Source of the DNA: an uncultured Blautia sp.
GTDB taxonomy: Bacteria > Bacillota > Clostridia > Lachnospirales > Lachnospiraceae
NCBI GenBank assembly: GCA_934394595.1
Contig: CAKRRX010000134.1
Location: 1 to 6,913, forward strand
Direction of reading: 5' to 3'
DNA length: 6,913 nucleotides
The notes under the pieces were generated by a model. That model saw only the letters and a list, made by a program, of their open reading frames with translations. It searched no databases and was not told the origin of the DNA. Below are positions 1 through 5,476 of this stretch, piece by piece. Position numbers and translations under genes: made by a program. How positions within the stretch are numbered: the stretch's first letter is position 1; each line of letters begins with the position of its first letter.

Positions 1-81
1 ATATAAAATAGTGTACCTGATTTTTCTGAAAAATACAAGATACATGTGATAAAAGACAGGCTTCCGTGAAAATTTGAAAAT

Positions 82-1584
82 TTACTGCTGGCTGTCACCT
101 GTGTCAGAGGAACTCTGGGTGGAAAGTGTCTGATAATACCAGGAGGAAGTGATGGAGTCTGTGTCTTCCACATAGTTTCCACTGGAATCCCACAGATTTC
201 CCTCTGAATCAAAGGATACATCCATGAGAGCTGTTTTGGTGGACGGAGTGACATTCATAGACATGATTTCGTCATATTTGGTATTCAGATTATCCAGGCT
301 GAACTCATCTCCGATCACCTCCCTGACGCTGTGTACGGATGCCAGGGCATCGGTATAATCAGAAAGCTTATATGGGGCATATTCCTGATTGTCGTAGCTG
401 TAATGCATTACCAGAGGGGTCAAAGTGGCATCCTGGATCTTTATGCTGGTCTGGTCGCCTTCTGTGGTCTTCTGGATGGTAAAAGTGGCCATGCCGCCAA
501 GAAGCTGCTTCAAGGTCTCCTGACCGGTGACAAAATTTCCAAGAGAATAGTAGATCAGCATATTGTGGCCTTCGTCATCAGTGAGATAACCATATGGCTG
601 AAGGACATTGGGATTTGTGCCGATGACCACATCTACGCCCTGCTGCATCAGGAAATTGGCCCATTCTTTCTCATACTCGGTAGGCATGGGCTCTTCAGCC
701 TTGCCCCAGTTGGCAGAAAAGATCACACAGTCTGCTGCTGCACGGGCTGTCTTGATAGCTGCGGCAACACTGGTGGTATCAAAGGTGTCCACCATAGAAC
801 CGGAAGCCTGTGTACCGGTGGAACCGGACTGGCTGCCGGAGCTGTCCTGTCCGTCCGAAGAACCGTCCTCAGAACCATCCTGGGTATCTGTGGAGCCATC
901 AGAAGAACCGGATTGACTGCCATAGGCCGGGAAAGTATAGTCCAGGAATGCAATCTTGATTCCATTTATCTCAAGGATAACGGGATCATCCACACCAGTC
1001 TTTGCTTCGTGGATTCCCACAAGGGACGTATCAGGATGATTATTTTTCCAGTAGTTCAGTGTCTCTGTGATCATGGAAGTGCCATTGTCATCGATCAAAG
1101 AAGTGGCAGAGGTGATCACATTGAATCCTGCATTTACAAGTGCATCCCCAATTTCTGTAGGGGTAGCATAAGGGGCTGTGCCGCTTACCATATCATGATT
1201 GGAGGTAAAAGGGGTCTCCTGATTGACCATGGCAATGTCAGCTGCCTGTATATCGGATTTCAGATTGGCGTAAACGCTGTCGTAATTCCAGGTGCCGCTA
1301 TCGGACTGGCCGGATGCCAGCAGGCTTGGCTGGATCAGATTGTCACCTACCGCAAGGACTGTGGCAGTGGTAACTTCCGGTTCTGAAGAGGCGACGGCCT
1401 CTTCTTTTTGCTTTTTAGCTTCGGCTGCTTTTTGTGCCTGGGCTGCAGGCTGCCGTATCATGGTGTAATCGATCTGATTAAAAACAATACATAACACCAC
1501 CAGTACAGCAATGGATACCAGAAAACTGGTACGGGAATTCAGCCGTTCTTTATAATTCAATGGCAGATTATCTTTATTTTTCAT
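82..1584 (-). CDS. CapA/PGA_cap-family membrane-anchored protein
   Basis: 500 residues. A short basic N-terminus and one hydrophobic segment (about 21-36) suggest a signal anchor with the rest outside the cell. An Ala/Lys/Glu-rich linker (about 47-66) precedes the domain. Family landmarks in order: VGDN at 79-82, NQETP at 121-125, DYTFP at 215-219, NWG at 292-294, an IGTNPNVLQP stretch at 321-330 and YYSLGNF at 345-351. These match the CapA fold, a calcineurin-like metallophosphoesterase relative known from poly-gamma-glutamate capsule synthesis, though most homologues have no proven substrate. Oddities: a Ser/Gly/Asp/Gln-rich insert (about 221-264) interrupts the domain, and the usual HWG and HPH histidines are Asn here. 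The tail is Ser/Thr/Asp-rich. Start chosen for SD AAAGGA at 1592-1597, 7 nt from ATG. No capsule genes are adjacent, so a capsule role is not supported. I see no GC-rich terminator in the 81 bases after the stop. Confidence 0.9.
   Translation of the reverse strand: MKNKDNLPLNYKERLNSRTSFLVSIAVLVVLCIVFNQIDYTMIRQPAAQAQKAAEAKKQKEEAVASSEPEVTTATVLAVGDNLIQPSLLASGQSDSGTWNYDSVYANLKSDIQAADIAMVNQETPFTSNHDMVSGTAPYATPTEIGDALVNAGFNVITSATSLIDDNGTSMITETLNYWKNNHPDTSLVGIHEAKTGVDDPVILEINGIKIAFLDYTFPAYGSQSGSSDGSTDTQDGSEDGSSDGQDSSGSQSGSTGTQASGSMVDTFDTTSVAAAIKTARAAADCVIFSANWGKAEEPMPTEYEKEWANFLMQQGVDVVIGTNPNVLQPYGYLTDDEGHNMLIYYSLGNFVTGQETLKQLLGGMATFTIQKTTEGDQTSIKIQDATLTPLVMHYSYDNQEYAPYKLSDYTDALASVHSVREVIGDEFSLDNLNTKYDEIMSMNVTPSTKTALMDVSFDSEGNLWDSSGNYVEDTDSITSSWYYQTLSTQSSSDTGDSQQ
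796..924 (-). repeat. Low-complexity Ser/Gly/Asp-rich coding repeat inside the CapA gene
   Basis: This stretch encodes residues about 221-263 of the CapA-like protein, almost only S, G, D, Q and T. An SGSQSGS-like unit occurs near both ends, and SEDGSSDGQD-type units lie between. At DNA level the ends share accgga-tg-ctgcc-type sequence. It sits between the DYTFP and NWG motifs and is probably a flexible surface loop that can change length by slippage. Confidence 0.7.
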
Positions 1585-1591
1585 AATTTTA

Positions 1592-1654
1592 TCCTTTAAA
1601 ATGGTACTTTTTTGTAAAAACAGGTATATGGTTTAAATTTCTTCCATTATAACA
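1592..1654 (-). promoter_or_regulatory. Extended -10 promoter and ribosome-binding site of the CapA-like gene
   Basis: Read on the minus strand, 1654-1646 is TGTTATAAT: a perfect TATAAT -10 box (1646-1651) preceded by TGn, an extended -10 element. No good -35 is visible 16-18 bases upstream, which is common for extended -10 promoters. Transcription would start near 1639, giving a leader of about 55 nt. The leader ends with SD AAAGGA (1592-1597), 7 nt before the ATG. The gene therefore probably has its own promoter in the 146-base gap after the DUF885 gene. Confidence 0.6.
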
Positions 1655-1730
1655 AATTATTGTGACCAAAGAAAGAAGTATTACATAAAAGTTTAAAAAT
1701 ATGTTACAGAAGATTACAGGAATGGAAATA

Positions 1731-3515
1731 TCATAAATCGTCATTTCCAATGTATTTTTTTAATACAGGAAACTGGACAGGCCCTATGGTGAGAAGCTGC
1801 TGGTGAAATTTTTTCAGGTCAAAATCTTCGCCCAGAAGGGTCTGTTGTTCTTCTTTCAGATCCAGAAAATTCAGGTAACCCACATAATATTTCAGGTAGT
1901 TGGCAGGAGTTTCCGTAATATAACGGTAAATTTCTGCCACAACAGAGGCATCCCGGATGCCAAAAGCACCAAGGAAGCGTCCTGCCTGTGCGGGAGTCCA
2001 TCCCCGATAGTGGATTCCCACATCCAGAAGGGAGTAAATACACAGATTTACACTTCGGTTCAGCCAGGAAAGCTGCGCAAAATCGGAAGGGGACTGGCAG
2101 GAAAGATAGTCTGCTGCATAGCCGTATGCGTAGGATTCCACATAAGTTGCCCAGCCTTCCACATAGCCGCTGGAATCAATGAGATAGCGGATGTGGGAGG
2201 GATTTTGCCGGCCAAAATAAACAGTCTGATAAAGATGGCCGGGAAAGCCTTCATGGGATAGAGTTGTGAAAAGTTCCAGATTGGAGATGTTCCGTCCGTG
2301 ATTGATGTAAATCGTGTTGGGAGTTTTGGTATCCAGGGGCGGAGTAAGATAAAAGGCCGGACTGAGAAATTCTTCCATGGATTTATGTACAGAACGGATT
2401 TCAAAAGAAACCGGTTCCATGTCCGGAAAATCAGCTTTGCTTTTGTCTTCCAGTATTTTCATCATAGCTTCCGGCTCCATATCTGGAAGATCCGGTTTCT
2501 GTTCAAAAAGTGAGATCAGCTGGGGCGATTTCTTTACAAGGGCGGAAATCAGGGCGGAATCAGAAGAAAGCTGCTGGGAAAGGCGTTGTTCCAGCTTTTG
2601 CACCGGCAGATAGACACCTACCTGACTTTGAAGGAGATATTGGTAATATTCTTTTCCACCGGGAAAATAGGCCAGTCCTTGGGTGTTTTTGCCTGTACCA
2701 CGCAGGGATTCCAGCCCGTCGATGAGCTTTTGATATGCCGGGAAAACCTTCTCCCTCAGGATTTTTTTGTGGCTTTTTTTCAGGATTTCCTGTTCTTTTT
2801 TGGAAAGATGTCCGTAGTCTGTGATCTTTTGGGAAAAGATTTCCTCCATATAGCTGGAATCGGAGCTTTGGATAAAAGCATGGCACTGGGCCAAAATGCG
2901 GTCAAGGGTTTCGTCGCACATAAAATAGCCGGCCCGGGATTTTTCCTGCTCATATTCCAGGATACTCTGAAAATAAGGCTCGATGCTGACCAGCAGGTTC
3001 ATATAATCTGTAATATCCTGATCTTTATAAAAGGCATATTCCGCAAGAAGGACAGGCAGCTGGGCCTGAATCCCAAGACTTGGCCCCAGAGGCTCTTCCA
3101 GAAGGCTTTGGTCACCAAGAGAGGCTTCGGTGTGGAAGTATAAAAGCAGCATATCCTGTGTAAGGCGATTTGCAGTGGAAAGCCCGGAAGGGGAAAAGGA
3201 TTTCAGCTTTTTTTCATAATTTTTGCACTGTGCATTTTGCTTTTGGCGGTCAGAGCTTACAGTCCCGAGAGTGGCGTGGGTAGGGGAAATTCCCTGTCGT
3301 TCAGGATAGGCAAGGGAGTAATGAAGAGTGAGGATATTTCCAGAGACTTCTTTTTCAAAAAGGCTTTCTGTGAATTGTTCAAACTTTGCATTTTCGGAAA
3401 AAATATGTTTCCAGAGCCAGCCTGAACCAGATGCGGCAAGGAATAAAAAAGCGAAAAGAGCAGCTGTGAGAAGACGCGGATGTATCCGAAAAAGAGATTG
3501 GATTTTGGAGCGCAT
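1731..3515 (-). CDS. DUF885-family putative zinc metallopeptidase, membrane-anchored
   Basis: 594 residues. One hydrophobic segment near the N-terminus (about 15-35), after a basic stretch, suggests a signal anchor with the domain exported. The family signature is clear: HEGFPGH at 421-427, a DUF885-type HExxxGH metal site, with a downstream Glu in EGWATYVE (453-460) as probable third ligand. The C-terminal TPANYLKYYVGYL stretch (536-548) matches the conserved end of the family. Length is usual for DUF885. The family belongs to the gluzincin-like peptidases and members are often annotated as uncharacterised or dipeptidase-like. Substrate is unknown here; peptide or cell-wall peptide cleavage is inference. 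Residues 343-348 and 364-369 carry a small internal repeat (PDMEP twice). Start chosen for the GGGG-type SD 7 nt upstream and because the signal anchor follows at once. A 1.3-kb gap with a terminator separates it from the ATPase genes, so it is not part of that operon. Confidence 0.88.
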   Translation of the reverse strand: MRSKIQSLFRIHPRLLTAALFAFLFLAASGSGWLWKHIFSENAKFEQFTESLFEKEVSGNILTLHYSLAYPERQGISPTHATLGTVSSDRQKQNAQCKNYEKKLKSFSPSGLSTANRLTQDMLLLYFHTEASLGDQSLLEEPLGPSLGIQAQLPVLLAEYAFYKDQDITDYMNLLVSIEPYFQSILEYEQEKSRAGYFMCDETLDRILAQCHAFIQSSDSSYMEEIFSQKITDYGHLSKKEQEILKKSHKKILREKVFPAYQKLIDGLESLRGTGKNTQGLAYFPGGKEYYQYLLQSQVGVYLPVQKLEQRLSQQLSSDSALISALVKKSPQLISLFEQKPDLPDMEPEAMMKILEDKSKADFPDMEPVSFEIRSVHKSMEEFLSPAFYLTPPLDTKTPNTIYINHGRNISNLELFTTLSHEGFPGHLYQTVYFGRQNPSHIRYLIDSSGYVEGWATYVESYAYGYAADYLSCQSPSDFAQLSWLNRSVNLCIYSLLDVGIHYRGWTPAQAGRFLGAFGIRDASVVAEIYRYITETPANYLKYYVGYLNFLDLKEEQQTLLGEDFDLKKFHQQLLTIGPVQFPVLKKYIGNDDL

Positions 3516-3560
3516 AGGGGTTCCCCTTTCTTTATCTGGGGGATTTCTACTATATTATTG
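3513..3560 (-). promoter_or_regulatory. Start region of the DUF885 gene: weak -10 and SD between two C-runs
   Basis: On the minus strand the SD-like AAAGGGG (G-run at 3523-3526) lies 7 nt from the ATG. A CCCC run follows at 3517-3520 and a CCCCC run precedes at 3538-3542. Either C-run could pair with the SD G-run, the upstream one with an 11-nt loop. A TATAGT sequence (about 3550-3555) could be the -10 box, but I see no convincing -35, so the promoter call is weak. Confidence 0.35.
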
Positions 3561-3668
3561 AAGGCTGCCCGAAAGTATGCACCTGATTTTGAAGAGGGAA
3601 AGTCTGTCTTTTGTGATACAGAGGGTAGTTCTAGCTTGAAGTGCGCAGCAGGTGGTATTGTCTGTAAT

Positions 3669-3696
3669 TTGACAGATATTGTAAATACGATATTTT
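3669..3696 (+). promoter_or_regulatory. Candidate plus-strand promoter
   Basis: Perfect -35 TTGACA at 3669-3674, 16-base spacer, and a weaker -10 TATTTT at 3691-3696. It points into the DnaA-box cluster. No plus-strand gene of credible length follows, so it is either spurious in AT-rich DNA or the start of a non-coding or leader transcript. Confidence 0.35.
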
Positions 3697-3755
3697 TAAG
3701 GGCAGAAAGTCGAAAAATGTTGAAATTAGCAGATTGCACAAAGAGATTTTGAAAA

Positions 3756-3875
3756 TGTGGATAGAGTAAAGTTATACACAAAAGTTTTCCACTTTTTAAA
3801 ACATGGAAAAACGTTGAAAAATCAAGTTATGCACAAAGTTATCCACATTATCCACATGGAAAAGCATGTGGATGA
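3756..3875. promoter_or_regulatory. Cluster of DnaA-box-like 9-mers
   Basis: Seven sites resemble the DnaA box TTATCCACA within 120 bases. Plus strand: TTATACACA (3772-3780), TTTTCCACT (3785-3793, weakest), TTATGCACA (3827-3835), and two perfect TTATCCACA sites at 3839-3847 and 3848-3856 that abut head to tail. Minus strand: CTATCCACA (3756-3764) and TCATCCACA (3867-3875). The last plus-strand perfect box and the final minus-strand box lie in a 9-bp inverted repeat (3850-3858 and 3865-3873, 6-nt spacer). AT-rich DNA lies on both sides. The density suits DnaA binding: an origin, an ectopic DnaA-box cluster that titrates DnaA, or a DnaA-controlled promoter. No dnaA, dnaN or rpmH is nearby and flanking genes do not diverge, which argues against a main origin. 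Confidence 0.6.
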
Positions 3876-3890
3876 GTTGATTTACATAAT

Positions 3891-3925
3891 GGGGAGGAAA
3901 ACAAATGTTTTGGTTATTGTTATGA
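3891..3925 (+). other. Six-codon ORF with a near-perfect ribosome-binding site
   Basis: GGGGAGG at 3891-3897 lies 7 nt before ATG at 3905. The frame reads M-F-W-L-L-L and stops with TGA at 3923-3925. It could be a leader peptide, the relic start of a lost gene, or coincidence. It follows the DnaA-box cluster and the promoter-like sequence at 3669. Confidence 0.25.
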
Positions 3926-3960
3926 AAATGTAAAATTCGACAAGAATCGGGAAAAAGGTA

Positions 3961-3990
3961 TTGACTTTTTTGAAATCAAAATATTATAGA
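3961..3990 (+). promoter_or_regulatory. Candidate plus-strand promoter facing the hairpin array
   Basis: TTGACT at 3961-3966 is a good -35. With a 17-18 base spacer the -10 is TTATAG or TATAGA (3984-3990). Transcription would start near 3997, about 60 bases before HP1, and would run into HP1, HP2 and HP3 with no protein gene in that direction. If active it would make a structured non-coding RNA. Confidence 0.45.
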
Positions 3991-4054
3991 ATATTCACGG
4001 AAAATATCACAATTCGTGGGCGTAGACGAAAATTGTCTGACAAAATGGGGCGCG

Positions 4055-4235
4055 AGGGAGGCGGTAGTGGGGCCGGGGCAAGTGCTGCGTTTGGGGAGTT
4101 CGGCTATGTCCGCTTATTTGTGCTGCGTCTGGCAAACTCGCCCGTCCCGGGCTCAGACAGTGCCAGCCTCAGCACGCGGACATAGCCGAAATCCCCAAGC
4201 CTCGCAATTTGCCCCGGCCCCACTACCGCCTCCCT
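4055..4235. repeat. HP1: 181-nt hairpin with the conserved 26-nt loop
   Basis: Inverted repeat in three nested blocks. The outer stem is a perfect 27-bp match, 4055-4081 with 4209-4235. After an internal loop the middle stem pairs 4091-4113 with 4176-4198 (22 of 23). The inner stem pairs 4120-4134 with 4161-4175 (13 of 15). The terminal loop 4135-4160 itself holds GCCCG/CGGGC. This loop recurs in inverted orientation in HP3 with one base changed. No credible gene overlaps it; open frames across it are by-products of the GC-rich repeat. Strand of action, if it is an RNA, is unknown. Confidence 0.85.
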
Positions 4236-4236
4236 G

Positions 4237-4396
4237 GAGCGTGTTTGAAAAATCATTCCAGCAATCTGCACGCCCCACTTTGCGGTATATTTTGCCCGAA
4301 TTCAGTTGCCGTAGCCCGCTACGGCGCCCTCATCCGGACAAAATCTCCCACAAATTGTGACGCACATCTTGCAGAAAGTCTTTTTCAAACACGCTC
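4237..4396. repeat. HP2: 160-nt gap-free imperfect palindrome with 16-bp perfect ends
   Basis: The ends GAGCGTGTTTGAAAAA (4237-4252) and its exact reverse complement (4381-4396) bound a symmetric element centred between 4316 and 4317. The centre is a perfect 8-bp stem with a 2-nt loop, GCCGTAGC / CC / GCTACGGC (4308-4325). By hand alignment the two 80-nt halves match at about 57 positions with no gaps. About 8 of the mismatches would be G-U pairs in a minus-strand RNA and only about 1 in a plus-strand RNA. It starts two bases after HP1 ends. Terminal inverted repeats without an ORF resemble a MITE or REP-like element. I see no clear target-site duplication. Confidence 0.85.
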
Positions 4397-4398
4397 TA

Positions 4399-4623
4399 GC
4401 TGGTTCATCCAGTCACTACAAGTGGAGTCGTGCGCCACACTACGGTATTGACGCCGAAACGAAGAGTTGTGGCGGATTCTGCGTGATATCGTGGGGATTC
4501 AAAAGAAGTGTAGAGGGGGAGGGGATGTCCAAGAGAAATCCAGGCGCTGCGTCATTTCATCCCGTCTTATATAAAACTCCATTCGCAGCCGCCGTCCCTG
4601 TTTTTTCCTGTCTTGAAGAGCCA
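4399..4623. other. Gene-free spacer with a decayed HP2-like palindrome
   Basis: No credible gene. The stretch cgccacactacggtat near 4433-4448 resembles the HP2 left arm cgccccactttgcggtat, and TGTGGCG at 4468-4474 pairs with CGCCACA at 4433-4439, so 4405-4500 may be a degenerate HP2 relative. Further right, GGCGCTGCG (4543-4551) can pair with CGCAGCCGCC (4584-4593) with one bulge, and a T-run lies at 4601-4606. That could be a weak plus-strand terminator, but the T-run is 7 bases from the stem and the loop is long. Confidence 0.35.
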
Positions 4624-4806
4624 GCGCCAGGAAGGGGAGAAGGTCCGGGGGCATTGTCGAAAGGGGGTGTCTGGCGAGCATAGCGACGGGGGCAATCGCA
4701 CTGTCTGAGCCCGGAACGGGCGAGTTTGCGATTGCCCCTGTCACTAGGCGGCGCAGCCAGACGCCCCCTTTCGACACGTCCCCGGACCTTCTCCCTTTCC
4801 TGGCGC
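4624..4806. repeat. HP3: 183-nt hairpin, inverted partner of HP1
   Basis: Outer stem 4624-4675 pairs with 4756-4806 with a few mismatches and one bulge. Inner stem 4681-4700 pairs with 4727-4746 (18 of 20). The terminal loop is 4701-4726. On the minus strand this loop equals the plus-strand loop of HP1 except one base (A at 4715 against C at 4146). With flanking GCA and TGC the shared core is 32 nt (4698-4729 and 4132-4163). Total length and layout match HP1 but stem sequences do not. Most non-Watson-Crick stem positions would be G-U pairs in a plus-strand RNA. It lies 13 bases beyond the T-run of the V-ATPase terminator. Confidence 0.85.
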
Positions 4807-4819
4807 GTCCCTTCAGCCG

Positions 4820-4850
4820 AAAAAAACAGGGCGCGCATTCACGCACCCTG
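4820..4850 (-). terminator. Intrinsic terminator of the V-ATPase operon
   Basis: On the minus strand CAGGGTGCG (4842-4850) pairs with CGCGCCCTG (4827-4835): 9 bp with one G-U and a 6-nt loop, followed by seven T residues (4820-4826). The left stem is formed by the last three sense codons of subunit D (Gln-Gly-Ala), and the TGA stop (4839-4841) lies in the loop. It should end transcription right after subunit D. It is not symmetrical: there is no T-run on the plus-strand side. Confidence 0.9.
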
Positions 4851-5459
4851 CTTCATTCTCTTGATCACTTTCAGTCTTGTAAATTCCTCACGTTCCTTCT
4901 CCTCCAGTGCATTGGAAATATCCTTGGTAAGAGCTTCGAACTTCGGAATGGTAATATTCTTAAGAGCATTGGCCCTTTTCTGGGTCTTTTTGATGTTGCT
5001 GGCCAATCGGATTGCGGAGTTCTCAATCATAGACAGCCGCAAGGAAAGCTCCTTTACCTTTTCAAAAGCCGCTTTTGCCTCATCCAGCGACATCTTTGTG
5101 CTGTAATATGCATACGTGGGAATATTGCCGGATTTGTCGAATTCTACCAGAGGGATCTCTGTTCCCATGACACTTCGTGTCTTGATACGGATAGAATTTT
5201 CAACTGGTACTGTGTGGGAAATCTGTTCCACAAAAGCGATACCCATCTCCATGTTGGCCTTCTGCAAAGCCTGATAGGCAGTGCGGAAGGTCTCATCGAT
5301 CTGTCCCTGGATCTCTTTGGCCTGATCTACCAGGTTCATCATCTCGCGGATCAGGATGTTACGCTTTTTATCCATCAGTTCATAACCCTGACGGGAAAGA
5401 GCAAGAGAATTTTTTGCCAGAATCAAATTTCCTTTGGTGGGAAATGTATTCGGATCCAT
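4839..5459 (-). CDS. ntpD: V-type ATP synthase subunit D
   Basis: 206 residues, normal for the family. Subunit D is the central rotor shaft that turns inside the A3B3 head and links it to the membrane ring. The N-terminal helix has the family pattern PTKGNLILAKNSLALSRQGY (7-26) followed by ELMDKKRNIL. The C-terminal helix carries RANALKNITIPKFEAL and EEKEREEFTRLKVIKRMK, matching the family's conserved end. Both ends are long, charged and heptad-like, as expected of the antiparallel coiled-coil shaft. The middle (about 85-120) is the variable part. It starts 17 bases after the subunit B stop with SD GAGGTG upstream, so it is translated from the same mRNA. The order A-B-D is usual for bacterial V-type operons. 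It is the last gene; a terminator overlaps its stop. Confidence 0.97.
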   Translation of the reverse strand: MDPNTFPTKGNLILAKNSLALSRQGYELMDKKRNILIREMMNLVDQAKEIQGQIDETFRTAYQALQKANMEMGIAFVEQISHTVPVENSIRIKTRSVMGTEIPLVEFDKSGNIPTYAYYSTKMSLDEAKAAFEKVKELSLRLSMIENSAIRLASNIKKTQKRANALKNITIPKFEALTKDISNALEEKEREEFTRLKVIKRMKQGA

Positions 5460-5476
5460 TCAGGTCACCTCACTCT

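Noticed and set aside
18..36. AT hairpin after the CapA gene as terminator
   Set aside because: ATTTTT/AAAAAT pairing has no GC-rich stem and no following T-run on the minus strand.
331..1386. 351-codon plus-strand frame opposite the CapA gene
   Set aside because: Antisense shadow; Cys/Gly/Ile-rich with no family match, while the minus frame has clear CapA motifs.
1731..1755. Terminator at the end of the DUF885 gene
   Set aside because: GGAAAT and ATTTCC can pair around the stop codon, but the stem is short and AT-rich and no T-run follows.
3257..3781. 174-codon minus-strand open frame
   Set aside because: It overlaps the start of the DUF885 gene in another frame, has no ribosome-binding site or recognisable domain, and its upstream part lies in AT-rich non-coding DNA.
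3756..3875. Main chromosomal origin oriC
   Set aside because: DnaA boxes are strong, but no dnaA, dnaN or rpmH is near and genes on both sides run the same way; kept only as a DnaA-box cluster.
4016..4360. Plus-strand frames of 74 and 114 codons across HP1 and HP2
   Set aside because: They translate the repeats, show no domain and lack a good ribosome-binding site.
4055..4396. Retron or diversity-generating element
   Set aside because: Long stems recall retron msd folds, but there is no reverse transcriptase or partner gene in the window.
4055..4806. CRISPR array or integron attC sites
   Set aside because: No regularly spaced short direct repeats with unique spacers, no cas or integrase gene, and the hairpins lack the attC core layout.
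4499..4846. 115-codon minus-strand frame across HP3
   Set aside because: It runs through both arms of HP3 and the terminator; its protein is only a translation of the inverted repeat. The SPVPGSDS stretch comes from the shared loop and also appears in a frame across HP1.
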